Positions 27,269-36,011 are shown, counted from the stretch's first letter. The stretch: 37,846 nt of DNA from Clostridiales bacterium (GCA_021203185.1 JAJQBR010000099.1:1-37846), one strand, 5' to 3'. The notes: generated by a model from the sequence alone, not told the origin. Numbers and translations are program-made.

Positions 27269-28165
27269 TTATCCTTCTCTTTCTGCGTTGATGGAATCCC
27301 ATGTGGAAAGTGTGCCAGTGAACAGGCCCTTTAATTCGTCCAGTGTCACGCTTTGCAGCGGGTTTTCCCCGTTGACGATGACGGCAATGCCGTCCTCCGC
27401 AATGATTTCATAGTCCAGCAGCTCCTCTTCGTAGTCCTCCAGCATACGGGAGGCCATGCCGAAGTCGCACCGGCCCTGCATGGCGTCGTTGAGGCCGGTG
27501 GTGGAGTCGGAGGCTGCCACCTCCACTGTGGCGTTGGGGTTCAGCGTCATGTACTCCGCCGCCAGCTCCTCCAGCAGCGGCGCGGCGGAGGTGGAACCGT
27601 GGATGGTGACGGTTCCCGTCTGCTTTCCGGACAGGAAGGTGGTGGTGTCCTCCACCGCCACATAGGACTGGCTCACAATGGCCTGTCCCCTGCCCAGCAC
27701 GTAGGTCAGGAAATCCTGCTCCAACTCGCTGAGGGTTCCCGACCAGGCCAGGCAGAAGGGGCGGCTCAGGGCGTAGGCGCCGTTTTTCACGTTTTCGAGG
27801 GTTCCGTCCACGCCGTCCACCGCCAGGACGGTCTCTCCGTCCAGCGCTTCCAGCGCGCCCATGGAGATGTAGCCTACCGCCGATGGGTCATTCCGCACCG
27901 CTTCAATCACCGCTTCCGCGTCCTCCACCACCAAAGCGGCGTCGGTGGTGTCGTCCGATTTGCTCTCGTCCTCGCTGCCGTCAAAGCCCAACAGCTCCGC
28001 GAAGGCGCTGCGGGTGCCGGACCCTTCTTCGCGGGAGACCACCTGAACCTCTCCCAGCGCTTCCAGCCCGTCCACCGCCGCAAGGCCGATAGACGTCCCG
28101 CCGCAGCCGGTCAGCAGCAGCGCCGCCGCCAGCACAAGCGGGGCAATTTTCCCGATTTTTCTCAT
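27269..28165 (-). CDS. PstS-like phosphate-binding lipoprotein with circularly permuted domain order
   Basis: Lipobox LLTGCGG; N-terminal VVSREEGSGTRSAFAELLGF...AVGYISMGAL, then HGSTSAAPLLEELAAEYMTLNP...CDFGMASR...EDGIAVIVNGENPLQ...LKGLFTGTLSTW at the C-terminus. Confidence 0.88.
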   Translation of the reverse strand: MRKIGKIAPLVLAAALLLTGCGGTSIGLAAVDGLEALGEVQVVSREEGSGTRSAFAELLGFDGSEDESKSDDTTDAALVVEDAEAVIEAVRNDPSAVGYISMGALEALDGETVLAVDGVDGTLENVKNGAYALSRPFCLAWSGTLSELEQDFLTYVLGRGQAIVSQSYVAVEDTTTFLSGKQTGTVTIHGSTSAAPLLEELAAEYMTLNPNATVEVAASDSTTGLNDAMQGRCDFGMASRMLEDYEEELLDYEIIAEDGIAVIVNGENPLQSVTLDELKGLFTGTLSTWDSINAEREG

Positions 28166-28304
28166 GGTACGTTCCATCCTTTTTCTGTCTTTTGGATGTT
28201 TCTTTTCACAGCGTCCTCTTGCCGCAGAATGCTGTTCGTATCTATTGTAACGAAAGCGTGTAAAGTCCGAAACCAGGGCGCGGTAAGGTTTTTGTAAAGA
28301 AACG

Positions 28305-28345
28305 CAAAAAAGCACCGTATCTGTCAAACAGAACAGATACGGTGC
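28305..28345 (-). terminator. Terminator of the ROK gene
   Basis: Perfect 13-bp stem GCACCGTATCTGT/ACAGATACGGTGC followed by TTTTTT on the minus strand. Confidence 0.85.
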
Positions 28346-28391
28346 GAAAAATGCTTTGATTTTCGGTTATTTCGCTCTTTCGGAATGATTT

Positions 28392-29636
28392 TCAGTCCTC
28401 AGGCGGTTGGTTCGCGCCAAGCGCGCTGACAGCGCGGCCGGAGAGGAACAGCTCGTTCACCACAATGGCCAGGGGGCCGATGTAGTCCAGCTTGTCGCTG
28501 AGCCGGGAGCGGGAGAAGTCGCCCTCCCGGTAGTCGGCGCTGTACCGCTGGCAGGCGGCCAGGAACCGCTCCCGCATGGTGGGCAGCTCGAACATATTGC
28601 CGTAAAAAATGGTCTGATCCGGGGCCAAAAAGGTGACGATGTTGCACACCGCCCTTGCCAGCAGATCTACATCCGCCTCCACGATCTGCCACATTCCCCT
28701 GTCGCCGCAGGCGATCCACTCGGTGATGTTGGAGGCCGCGATGGAGGAGAGGTCTCCGTCCCGGTTCCGGTAAAGCTGCGGCATGGCCTCCTGCGTACAC
28801 TGGGCGCGAACTTGGTCGGCAATGGCGTGGGTGGAAACGCGGGTCTCCAACCGACCACAGCAAATGCGGCCAGTGCCTGGATCCTCCCACCCCGTAATCA
28901 TGTGGCCGATTTCGGCAGATTTGAACCGGCGGCTCTCGTAAATCTGCTTGTGAATAACGAAGGATGCACCCACGCCTGGCCCCCACTTGACAAACAGCAA
29001 ATTCTCCTGCTCCTTGCCGCTGCCGTAGACCATTTCCGCCTCCGCAAAGGCTTTGACGTTGTTCTCCACAATGACGGGCAGCCCCAGCTCCCGCTGGAGG
29101 ATCTCCCGCACGTTGACCTTGCCTTCCCACAGGCGATAGGACAGGCAGATGCCGTTCTCCCGCCGCACCGTGCCGGGGATGGAGACCCCTGCGCCCAGCA
29201 GATGGGCGGCGTCCACGCCGACGTCCCGGAGCAGTTCCCGGCCCGCCTCCGCCACCCGGCAGAGAAATTCCTCCGGGCTGGCGTTTTCATCGGTGGCAAG
29301 GCGCCGTTGCCCGCTGGGACGGCAGCGCATATCGCTGAGGGTGACGCAGGTGTCGGTGTCCTCGATGCTGACGGACAGTACGAAAAAGCGGCTGTAATTG
29401 ATGCCCAGCAGGATTTTTTTCCGGCCCGCCCGCCGATCCTCCTTCATCTCCCCCATCTCACAGAGGATCTGCGCGGCGAGCAGCTCGGAACAAATCACCG
29501 ACACTGTGGCAGGCGTCAGGCCGAGCCGGGCGGCAATGTCCTTTCGGGACATCTCCCCCTGGTCGTTCAGCAGCTTCAAAATGGCGCTGCGGTTAAAGCT
29601 CTTCACGTTTTCCAAATTGATGCCGCTGTAACCCAT
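28392..29636 (-). CDS. ROK family transcriptional regulator (NagC/XylR-like)
   Basis: N-terminal wHTH NRSAILKLLNDQGEMSRKDIAARLGLTPATVSVICSELL plus ROK sugar-kinase-like domain; start ambiguous (29636 or further upstream). Confidence 0.9.
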   Translation of the reverse strand: MGYSGINLENVKSFNRSAILKLLNDQGEMSRKDIAARLGLTPATVSVICSELLAAQILCEMGEMKEDRRAGRKKILLGINYSRFFVLSVSIEDTDTCVTLSDMRCRPSGQRRLATDENASPEEFLCRVAEAGRELLRDVGVDAAHLLGAGVSIPGTVRRENGICLSYRLWEGKVNVREILQRELGLPVIVENNVKAFAEAEMVYGSGKEQENLLFVKWGPGVGASFVIHKQIYESRRFKSAEIGHMITGWEDPGTGRICCGRLETRVSTHAIADQVRAQCTQEAMPQLYRNRDGDLSSIAASNITEWIACGDRGMWQIVEADVDLLARAVCNIVTFLAPDQTIFYGNMFELPTMRERFLAACQRYSADYREGDFSRSRLSDKLDYIGPLAIVVNELFLSGRAVSALGANQPPED

Positions 29637-29652
29637 GCCGGTCAACCATTCC

Positions 29653-29698
29653 TTTAACAAGTTAAATCAAGTATAACAAGGAACTTCCAAATCGTCAA
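29653..29698 (-). promoter_or_regulatory. Promoter with perfect palindromic operator candidate
   Basis: Minus strand TTGACG-17 bp-TATACT followed by palindrome TTTAACTTGTTAAA (29653-29666). Confidence 0.6.
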
Positions 29699-29782
29699 GG
29701 GAAAAGCACAATCGTTCTCTCTGGAAGGACAAATTGAGGCAGATAAGGTCACATAAGGCCCTGTTTGCTGCGCCAAATAACA

Positions 29783-29808
29783 GAAACGCCTGCGGGAAGC
29801 CGCAGGCG
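29783..29808 (-). terminator. Possible terminator of znuB
   Basis: CGCCTGCGG/CCGCAGGCG hairpin with weak T tract. Confidence 0.5.
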
Positions 29809-29826
29809 CTCTGAACCGTCACTTTG

Positions 29827-30678
29827 TCACGCGTGGAGTTTTCTCCCCAGGGCGAAGGCCGCAAAGAAGTACACCGCCAGCAAAAGGGTGATACAGGAGC
29901 CGGTGGAGGACCCCACATAAAAACTGAGCAGCAGCCCCCCTACACCGCAAACCACCGCCCCCAGCAGGGCAAACAGGGTGTACTGCCGCATATTCCCGGC
30001 CAGCTGGCGGGCGGCTGCGCCGGGCAGCACCAGCAGAGAGTTGATAACCAGCAGGCCCACCCAGGTCATGGACAGGGTGACCACTACCGCCACCGCGCAG
30101 TTAAACAGCGCGTCCAGCTGCCACAGCCGGATGCCCCGGCTGCTGGCCAGGGCGGGATGGACGGCGGAGAGGGTCATATTGTTCATCTGAAACACCCACA
30201 GCACCACCACCAGCGTCAAAATCACCGCCAACAGGCCGATTTTCCCCGGCGAGACCGAGAGGATGTCCCCGATGAGCAGGGAGTTGAACTTGGTGAAGCT
30301 GCCGCCGTCCAGGGTGGAGAGAAAGATGCCCAGAGCAATGGCAGTGGAGGAAAACACGCCGATAACCGTGTCGCTGGACATGGCGGTTTTCTGCACCACC
30401 CAGGTGAAGAGCAGAGAGAACACCACCGACAGGGCCACCGCCGCCCAGGTCGCGTCCGCCAGGCCGCACAACGCGCCGATGGCCAGCCCCGCAAAGGCGG
30501 AGTGGCCCAGCGCGTCGGAGAAAAAGGCCATGCCGTGTTCCACCACCAGCGTGGACAGCAGGGCGAACAGCGGCGAAATGACCAGCACCGCCAACAGCGC
30601 GTTTTTCATAAAGTACATACTGCCCGGCTCCGCCCAGGAAAAGGGCAGCAGGTCCACCAGGGCATACCACAGCTGCAT
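29827..30678 (-). CDS. znuB: Zinc/manganese ABC transporter permease
   Basis: ABC-3-family membrane protein: HGMAFFSDALGHSAFAGLAIGAL, LLVINSLLVLPGAAARQLA; downstream of znuC. Confidence 0.92.
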   Translation of the reverse strand: MQLWYALVDLLPFSWAEPGSMYFMKNALLAVLVISPLFALLSTLVVEHGMAFFSDALGHSAFAGLAIGALCGLADATWAAVALSVVFSLLFTWVVQKTAMSSDTVIGVFSSTAIALGIFLSTLDGGSFTKFNSLLIGDILSVSPGKIGLLAVILTLVVVLWVFQMNNMTLSAVHPALASSRGIRLWQLDALFNCAVAVVVTLSMTWVGLLVINSLLVLPGAAARQLAGNMRQYTLFALLGAVVCGVGGLLLSFYVGSSTGSCITLLLAVYFFAAFALGRKLHA

Positions 30679-30697
30679 ACCGAAAACCTCCTATATC

Positions 30698-30850
30698 AAT
30701 TTGCAATTAGCAATGAGCAGTTAGCAATTAAGCTGTTTTTCACGCTTATCCAAATATTTTTTTGTGTGCGTTTGTGATTGCGACCGGTGAAAACCGTGGG
30801 CGTTTGCCTTTGCTCCATTGCACATTGCTAATTGCACATTGCACATTGAC
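30698..30850. repeat. Inverted ATTGC-type repeat pair inserted between znuC and znuB
   Basis: Left TTGCAATTAGCAATGAGCAGTTAGCAATTAA; right CCATTGCACATTGCTAATTGCACATTGCACATTG. Confidence 0.65.
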
Positions 30851-30876
30851 TGAGCGGCTCCGTTACCGCACACGCC

Positions 30877-31629
30877 TTATTGCCGGTGGATGGAAAAAAG
30901 CTGTTTGAACTGCTCGGACTCCAGCACCTCCTGGGGGGCGCCGACCTTCAAAATCTGCTGCTTGAGCAGAATGACCTTGTCCACCAGCTGGAGCGTGCCA
31001 AAGTCGTGGGTGGACAGCAGAATGGACAGGTCGTACCGGGTGCGGATGTCGTCCAGCAGGGCGAAGAGCTGCTGTTCCCCCTCCATGTCCACGCCGGACA
31101 TAGGCTCGTCAAGAATGAGGATGTTGGGCAGCGGCTCCAGCGCCATTGCCAGCAGCACCCGCTGCAATTCGCCGCCGGAGAGAGCGCCCACCCGCCGGTC
31201 AATCAGTTCTTCCCCGTGGACGCGGGCCAGGCAGGACAGCACCTGCTCCCGCAGCCGCCTGGGGACGGGCAGCCACACCGGCCAGTTGGAGCCGGAGCAG
31301 ATGAACAGGTCCAGTACGCTGACCGGGTCGCTGGGGTCGAAGCTGGGGCTTTGGGGTACGTAGCCGATGCGGGGCTTCATGGCCCGGCCCTGGGCGGTCT
31401 GGAAGGTGATGCTGCCGGAATGGGGCATTTGCCCCAAAATGGACTTGAACAAAGAGCTTTTCCCCGCCCCGTTGGGGCCAATCAGCGCAATCAGCTCGCC
31501 ACAGTGCAGGTGAAAGCTCACGTCGCTGAGGATTTGATCCCCGCCCAGGGAGACGGACAGCTTATCCACCCGGAGGCAGCAGCTCCCGGAGCAGCCGGTG
31601 GTCACGCCGATGTGCTTGGTTTTCTTCAT
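30877..31629 (-). CDS. znuC: Zinc ABC transporter ATP-binding protein
   Basis: LIGPNGAGKSSLFKSILGQ, LSGGELQRVLLAMAL, LILDEPMSGVD; Cys-rich N-terminus GCSGSCC. Confidence 0.93.
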   Translation of the reverse strand: MKKTKHIGVTTGCSGSCCLRVDKLSVSLGGDQILSDVSFHLHCGELIALIGPNGAGKSSLFKSILGQMPHSGSITFQTAQGRAMKPRIGYVPQSPSFDPSDPVSVLDLFICSGSNWPVWLPVPRRLREQVLSCLARVHGEELIDRRVGALSGGELQRVLLAMALEPLPNILILDEPMSGVDMEGEQQLFALLDDIRTRYDLSILLSTHDFGTLQLVDKVILLKQQILKVGAPQEVLESEQFKQLFSIHRQ

Positions 31630-32540
31630 GGGTACGCCTCCAAAATGGTTTCCACATTCTGCCGGAGAATGGCTTCGTAAGCGTCCAGGCCCTCCAGCCC
31701 CTCCGGGACGTTCGCGTCGCTCATGCCCAGGTCCAGGGCAAACACGCCGATGTCCCGCTCCTGGGCCAGCGCCCGGGCGGTGGAGTCGGAACCGTTGACC
31801 TCGGTGAAAATGGCGGGGATTTGATACTGGTCGATGAGGGCCGCCAGTTCGGTAATACGCCGGGCGGAGGCTTCGGAGCCTTCCTCCTCCTCCACAGCGG
31901 CGACGATTTCCAGGTCAAACGCCTGGGCGAAGTAGTGGAACCCGTCGTGGAAGGTGATGAGCTGGCGGCAGGAGAGGTCCGCCAGCTGCTCCGTCAACTC
32001 CGCCTGCAAGTCGGAGAGGGATTCTTGAATCGTTTCCGCATTGGACTGGTACGCCTGGGCGTTGTCCGGGTCGGCCTGGGCCAGCCCTTCCGCCAGATTC
32101 GCGGCCATCTGCGCCGCCCGCGCCGGGTCCAGCCAGATGTGGGCGTCGGTCTCCTCGTCATGGGCGTGGCCGGAGCCTTCCTCGTGGTCCTCGTCTCCCT
32201 CGTCCAGCTCGATGCCCTGGGAGCAGTCCAGGTAGTCCCGGCCCTCCAGCACATCGTCCAAAAAGTCCTCCAGCCCCGCCCCGTTGATGGCCAGCAGATC
32301 GCAGGCTTCGATGGTTTTCATGTCCCGCATGGTCAGGGTGTAGTTGTGGAGACAGCTGATTTGCTGGTTGATGACCAGCACCGGCTCCACCCCGTCCACC
32401 CCCTGGGTGACGGCCTGGGCCAGCAGATACACCGGGTAAGTGGTGCAGGCCACAGTGGTTTCCGCCTCGGTTTCGGCAGGCTGGGCCGCACAGCCGGTCA
32501 GCAGCAGCAGAGACAGCAGAAGGGAGATGAGTTTCTTCAT
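31626..32540 (-). CDS. znuA: Zinc ABC transporter substrate-binding lipoprotein
   Basis: Lipobox LLTGCAA, ZnuA fold motifs, acidic/His loop DEGDEDHEEGSGHAHDEETDAHIWLDP; ATG 32540 overlaps dinB stop by 4 bp. Confidence 0.93.
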   Translation of the reverse strand: MKKLISLLLSLLLLTGCAAQPAETEAETTVACTTYPVYLLAQAVTQGVDGVEPVLVINQQISCLHNYTLTMRDMKTIEACDLLAINGAGLEDFLDDVLEGRDYLDCSQGIELDEGDEDHEEGSGHAHDEETDAHIWLDPARAAQMAANLAEGLAQADPDNAQAYQSNAETIQESLSDLQAELTEQLADLSCRQLITFHDGFHYFAQAFDLEIVAAVEEEEGSEASARRITELAALIDQYQIPAIFTEVNGSDSTARALAQERDIGVFALDLGMSDANVPEGLEGLDAYEAILRQNVETILEAYP

Positions 32541-33757
32541 TCCGGCTTGCCCTCTCCTTTCAGGGTCGTATTTTGCAAAGAGCCTAACATAATTGCGTCC
32601 TTTCCGTACTGGGAGCGGATGGCGTCCATCGCCTTTTCCAGCCGCTCCAGCTTTTCCCGCCTGGGGGCAGCGGCGGGGGCGAACAGGTCCATCTGCTCGG
32701 CGGCCTCCCACTCCGAAATCAGGTTCTGGCCGGTGACGGTCAGCATCTGAATGGGGGCGCGCAGGTCCCAGTTCCGCCGCACCAGCGTCAGCGCCGCCTC
32801 GGTGATCTCCCGGGCCAGATAGGTAGGGGCGGACAGCCCCATCTGGCGGGTGATGGTCTTAAAATTCGGGTCCCGGATGGTGACCTGAACGGAGGTGCAT
32901 TTCAGCTCCTTCCGCCGCAGGCGGGTGGCCACGCTGTCGCTGAGCAGCTCCAGCCCGGTACGCACCTCCTCCAGTCCCATCAGGTTCCTGCGGAAGGTCA
33001 GGCCGTTGCCCACGCTCTTGGGGGGCGGCTGTTCGCTGGCGGGAACCACCCGGCTGTGATCCAGCCCCCGGGCATAGTCGGAGAGCTGTCCCCCCTGCTT
33101 GCCCATCAGCGTGACCAGCGCCTCCCGGTCGGCCCGCGCCAGGTCGCCGATGGTTTTAATGCCGTACTGATTCAGCACCTTTCGCGCCGCCTGGCCCACA
33201 AAAATCATGTCGTCCACCGGCAGGGGCCACAGGATGGCGGTGAAGTTTTCCCTTGTGATGACGGTGGTGGCGTCGGGCTTTTTGTAGTCGCTGCCCAGCT
33301 TGGCAAAGACCTTGTTAAAGCTGACCCCCACGGAGATGGTCAGTCCCAGCTCCGCGCGAACCACCGCCCGCAGCTCGTCGGCCAGGCCCTTTCCGTCCTT
33401 GCCGAACAGATGCAGGCTGCCCGTCACGTCCAGCCAGCTCTCGTCGATGGAAAACGGTTCCACCAGGTCGGTGTACCGCTGGTAAATAGCGTTAATGCGC
33501 TGAGAATAGTGGCGGTACTTGCTGTGGTGGGAGGGGAGCAGCACCAGACCGGGGCATTTCCGCTGGGCCTGCCAAATGGTCTCCGCCGTCTGAACCTTGC
33601 GGGCCTTTGCCAGCTCGTTTTTCGCCAGAATAATGCCGTGGCGGGAGGCCGGGTCGCCGCAGACCGCCACCGGCTGCTCCCGCAGCTCCGGGTGATCCAG
33701 CAGCTCCACCGAGGCAAAGAAGTTGTTCAGGTCACAGTGCAAAATCGTCCGTTCCAC
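32537..33757 (-). CDS. dinB: DNA polymerase IV (Y-family)
   Basis: ILHCDLNNFFASVE, EPFSIDESWLDVT, GVSFNKVFAKLGSDYKKPD; GTG start 33757 with GGGGGGAG upstream. Confidence 0.93.
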   Translation of the reverse strand: MERTILHCDLNNFFASVELLDHPELREQPVAVCGDPASRHGIILAKNELAKARKVQTAETIWQAQRKCPGLVLLPSHHSKYRHYSQRINAIYQRYTDLVEPFSIDESWLDVTGSLHLFGKDGKGLADELRAVVRAELGLTISVGVSFNKVFAKLGSDYKKPDATTVITRENFTAILWPLPVDDMIFVGQAARKVLNQYGIKTIGDLARADREALVTLMGKQGGQLSDYARGLDHSRVVPASEQPPPKSVGNGLTFRRNLMGLEEVRTGLELLSDSVATRLRRKELKCTSVQVTIRDPNFKTITRQMGLSAPTYLAREITEAALTLVRRNWDLRAPIQMLTVTGQNLISEWEAAEQMDLFAPAAAPRREKLERLEKAMDAIRSQYGKDAIMLGSLQNTTLKGEGKPE

Positions 33758-33783
33758 AGCGTCTCCCCCCTTCGGCGCACAAC

Positions 33784-33812
33784 AGCATACCACAGGTCAG
33801 GTCAAATGTCAA
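33784..33812 (-). promoter_or_regulatory. Sigma-A promoter of dinB operon
   Basis: Minus strand TTGACA-17 bp-TATGCT. Confidence 0.7.
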
Positions 33813-33823
33813 ACATTTGTTCG
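33810..33823 (-). promoter_or_regulatory. LexA/DinR (SOS) box candidate overlapping the dinB -35
   Basis: CGAACAAATGTTTG matches 13 of 14 positions of the B. subtilis consensus CGAACRNRYGTTYC. Confidence 0.75.
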
Positions 33824-33855
33824 ATTCATCATATGTTCCAACGTGCAGATGAGAA

Positions 33856-33896
33856 AATAGCGGAGAGGACGGGTATTGTCCGCCTTCTCCGCTGTA
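33856..33896 (-). terminator. Terminator downstream of fbp
   Basis: AGCGGAGA...TCTCCGCT hairpin followed by ATTTTC. Confidence 0.55.
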
Positions 33897-33908
33897 GGCT
33901 TATATGAT

Positions 33909-34036
33909 TTGACGATTTCCTTTATTCAGCCCCGTACCAGAACCCCCCCCTCTGCCGTCAAAGAGCGGTTCCCTTCATGGCAAACGGCTGGATTCCCCCA
34001 TAATTGCTAATTGCACATTGCTAATTGCTAATTTCC
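33909..34036. repeat. Mosaic repeat: degenerate MITE half plus ATTGC-type array
   Basis: TTGACGATTTCCTTTATTCAGCCCCGTACCAGAACCCC ... ATAATTGCTAATTGCACATTGCTAATTGCTAATTT. Confidence 0.5.
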
Positions 34037-34037
34037 A

Positions 34038-36011
34038 TTACCCCGCCTCGTGCAGCACGCCGTTCTGGTAGGCCCAGACCAGCCGCTCCAAATCGGCGAT
34101 GCGGGCCTCCTCTTTTTTGCCCTCGTCGGTGTTCCGCACCAGCACCCGCTGAGGCGCGGTGTAAATGCGCTCGCTCTGGCTGTCGATGTCCTCGTCGTCC
34201 CGGATGGCCTTTTCAGTGCTTTCAAAGGGCTGGTGGGTACGCAGGGTCAACCCCCGGCTGCTGTAAATCAGCGTATATCCGGCGATGCCGGTTTTGCTGT
34301 GGTAGGCTCGGCAGAATCCGCCGTCGATGACGACCAGCTTGCCGCCGCCCTTCACGGGGCTTTCCCCCTCGATGGCCCGAACGGGAACATGGCCGTTGAA
34401 AATATGGCTGCTCTCCTCGGTGAGGCCGAACTCCGCCAAAATCTTTTCCGCAGTCTCCTCCGCGTGGGGGCCGTTGATGTGGGCATAGTAGGGGTTTTTC
34501 ACCTCGGCGTGGGTGGATTTGTCCGCAATATACAGCCGCTCGAAGGTGGTCATGGCGCTGCGGCCAAAGATGGGCGACAGAGAGCCGCACCACAGATACC
34601 ACAGGAAGTCCTGCCCCGCCTGCCGTTCCGGGCTGCCCTCCGGGGCGAAATAACCCTGCCGCGCCCGGCGGTCACAGTAATCGAACAGCGCCCGTCCCCG
34701 GTAGGACTGGCCTTCAAAGGTTTCGGCAGCGAAATCCCCCGCCTCGGTCATGGGTACCGCCCCATGGTAGAGCAGGTTGCCGTTGCAGCAGCTGTACACC
34801 GTCCCCTGGGCGTAGAGGAAGCGGATGTGCCGCTGGAGCTTTTCGCTCTGGCGGAAACCCCGAATCAACTCGTCCAACACCTCTGTTTCCTCATCTGTCA
34901 GGGCGCCGGGACAGGTCGGGTCCACCGTGGGGAAGTCCGTATCCCGGAGGGGATACCGCTTGCCGCCGCACAGGACGGTTCCGGCCTTGTAGTCGATTTG
35001 GTTCAGGTAATCCCTGCCCTGCATCTGAAAGTCCGGGTTTCGGGCAATGACCTGGGCCTCTACCTTAAACATCAGGATGGTAACTGCCTTGTGCATCCGG
35101 GCGGTCTCCTCCCAGCGGTCCTGATTGCCGCCGTGGGGCCGCCACAGCGTCACATCCGACCCACCGTAGACTCGCTCCGCCATCTGATCCAGAGTGCGCA
35201 GGCTGATGCCGTAACCCGTCTCCAACATCTCCAGATTATTGTAGGAAAGGGTGGTTTTCAGCACCGTCAGAATACAGATGGGGCTGCCCGCAGCGGCGCC
35301 CATCCAGACCACGTCGTGGTTACCCCACTGGATGTCCACATTGTGGTATTCCATTAGCTGGTCCAAAATCCGGTCGGGCCGGGGTCCCCGGTCAAACAAA
35401 TCCCCTACGATGTGCAGCTGATCCACCGCCAGCCGCTTGATGAGCTGGCACAGCCGGACGATGTAGGCGTCCGCCCGGTTGTAGCGGATGATGCTCTGGA
35501 TGATTTCATTGTAATAGAGCTGCTTGTCGTGGTCCTCAAAGTGAGCGTGGAGCAGCTCGTCCAGGATGTGGGCGCAGCTCTCCGGCAGACACTTGCGGAC
35601 GTGAGCGCGGGTGTGCTTGCTGGAGACCAGACGGCACAGCTCCACCAGCCGCAGCAATGTGGTGCTGTACCACCCCTTCAGGTCGGGCTGCCCGCCCTTC
35701 AGCTCCGGCAGCTTTTCGTCGGGATAGTAAATTAAGGTGGCCAAATCCGCCCGCTCCCGTGCCGGGACGGTGTCGGAAAAGAGCAGGTCGATTTTCTCCC
35801 GAATCACGCCGGAGGCGCTGTTGAGGATGTGGACAAACGCCTCGTGTTCGCCGTGGAGGTCGCTCATAAAGTGTTCCGTCCCTTTGGGCAGGCGCAGCAG
35901 CGCCTCAATGCGGATGATTTCGCTGGCGGCTGCTGCGACGGTGGGGTATTTTTCCGAGAGCAGGGTCAGGTAGCGCAGCTGTTCCCCGGTCAGGGGCTGT
36001 TGGGAAGTCAT
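34038..36011 (-). CDS. fbp: Fructose-1,6-bisphosphatase, class III
   Basis: Phosphoesterase motifs HFMSDLHGEHEAF, HIVGDLFDRGPRPD, IQWGNHDVVWMGAAAGS, GHVPV; full-length class III. Confidence 0.95.
   Translation of the reverse strand: MTSQQPLTGEQLRYLTLLSEKYPTVAAAASEIIRIEALLRLPKGTEHFMSDLHGEHEAFVHILNSASGVIREKIDLLFSDTVPARERADLATLIYYPDEKLPELKGGQPDLKGWYSTTLLRLVELCRLVSSKHTRAHVRKCLPESCAHILDELLHAHFEDHDKQLYYNEIIQSIIRYNRADAYIVRLCQLIKRLAVDQLHIVGDLFDRGPRPDRILDQLMEYHNVDIQWGNHDVVWMGAAAGSPICILTVLKTTLSYNNLEMLETGYGISLRTLDQMAERVYGGSDVTLWRPHGGNQDRWEETARMHKAVTILMFKVEAQVIARNPDFQMQGRDYLNQIDYKAGTVLCGGKRYPLRDTDFPTVDPTCPGALTDEETEVLDELIRGFRQSEKLQRHIRFLYAQGTVYSCCNGNLLYHGAVPMTEAGDFAAETFEGQSYRGRALFDYCDRRARQGYFAPEGSPERQAGQDFLWYLWCGSLSPIFGRSAMTTFERLYIADKSTHAEVKNPYYAHINGPHAEETAEKILAEFGLTEESSHIFNGHVPVRAIEGESPVKGGGKLVVIDGGFCRAYHSKTGIAGYTLIYSSRGLTLRTHQPFESTEKAIRDDEDIDSQSERIYTAPQRVLVRNTDEGKKEEARIADLERLVWAYQNGVLHEAG

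Noticed and set aside
30698-30850. ATTGC arrays considered as CRISPR
   Set aside because: Units are 8-10 bp, irregular and without unique spacers; no cas genes in the window.
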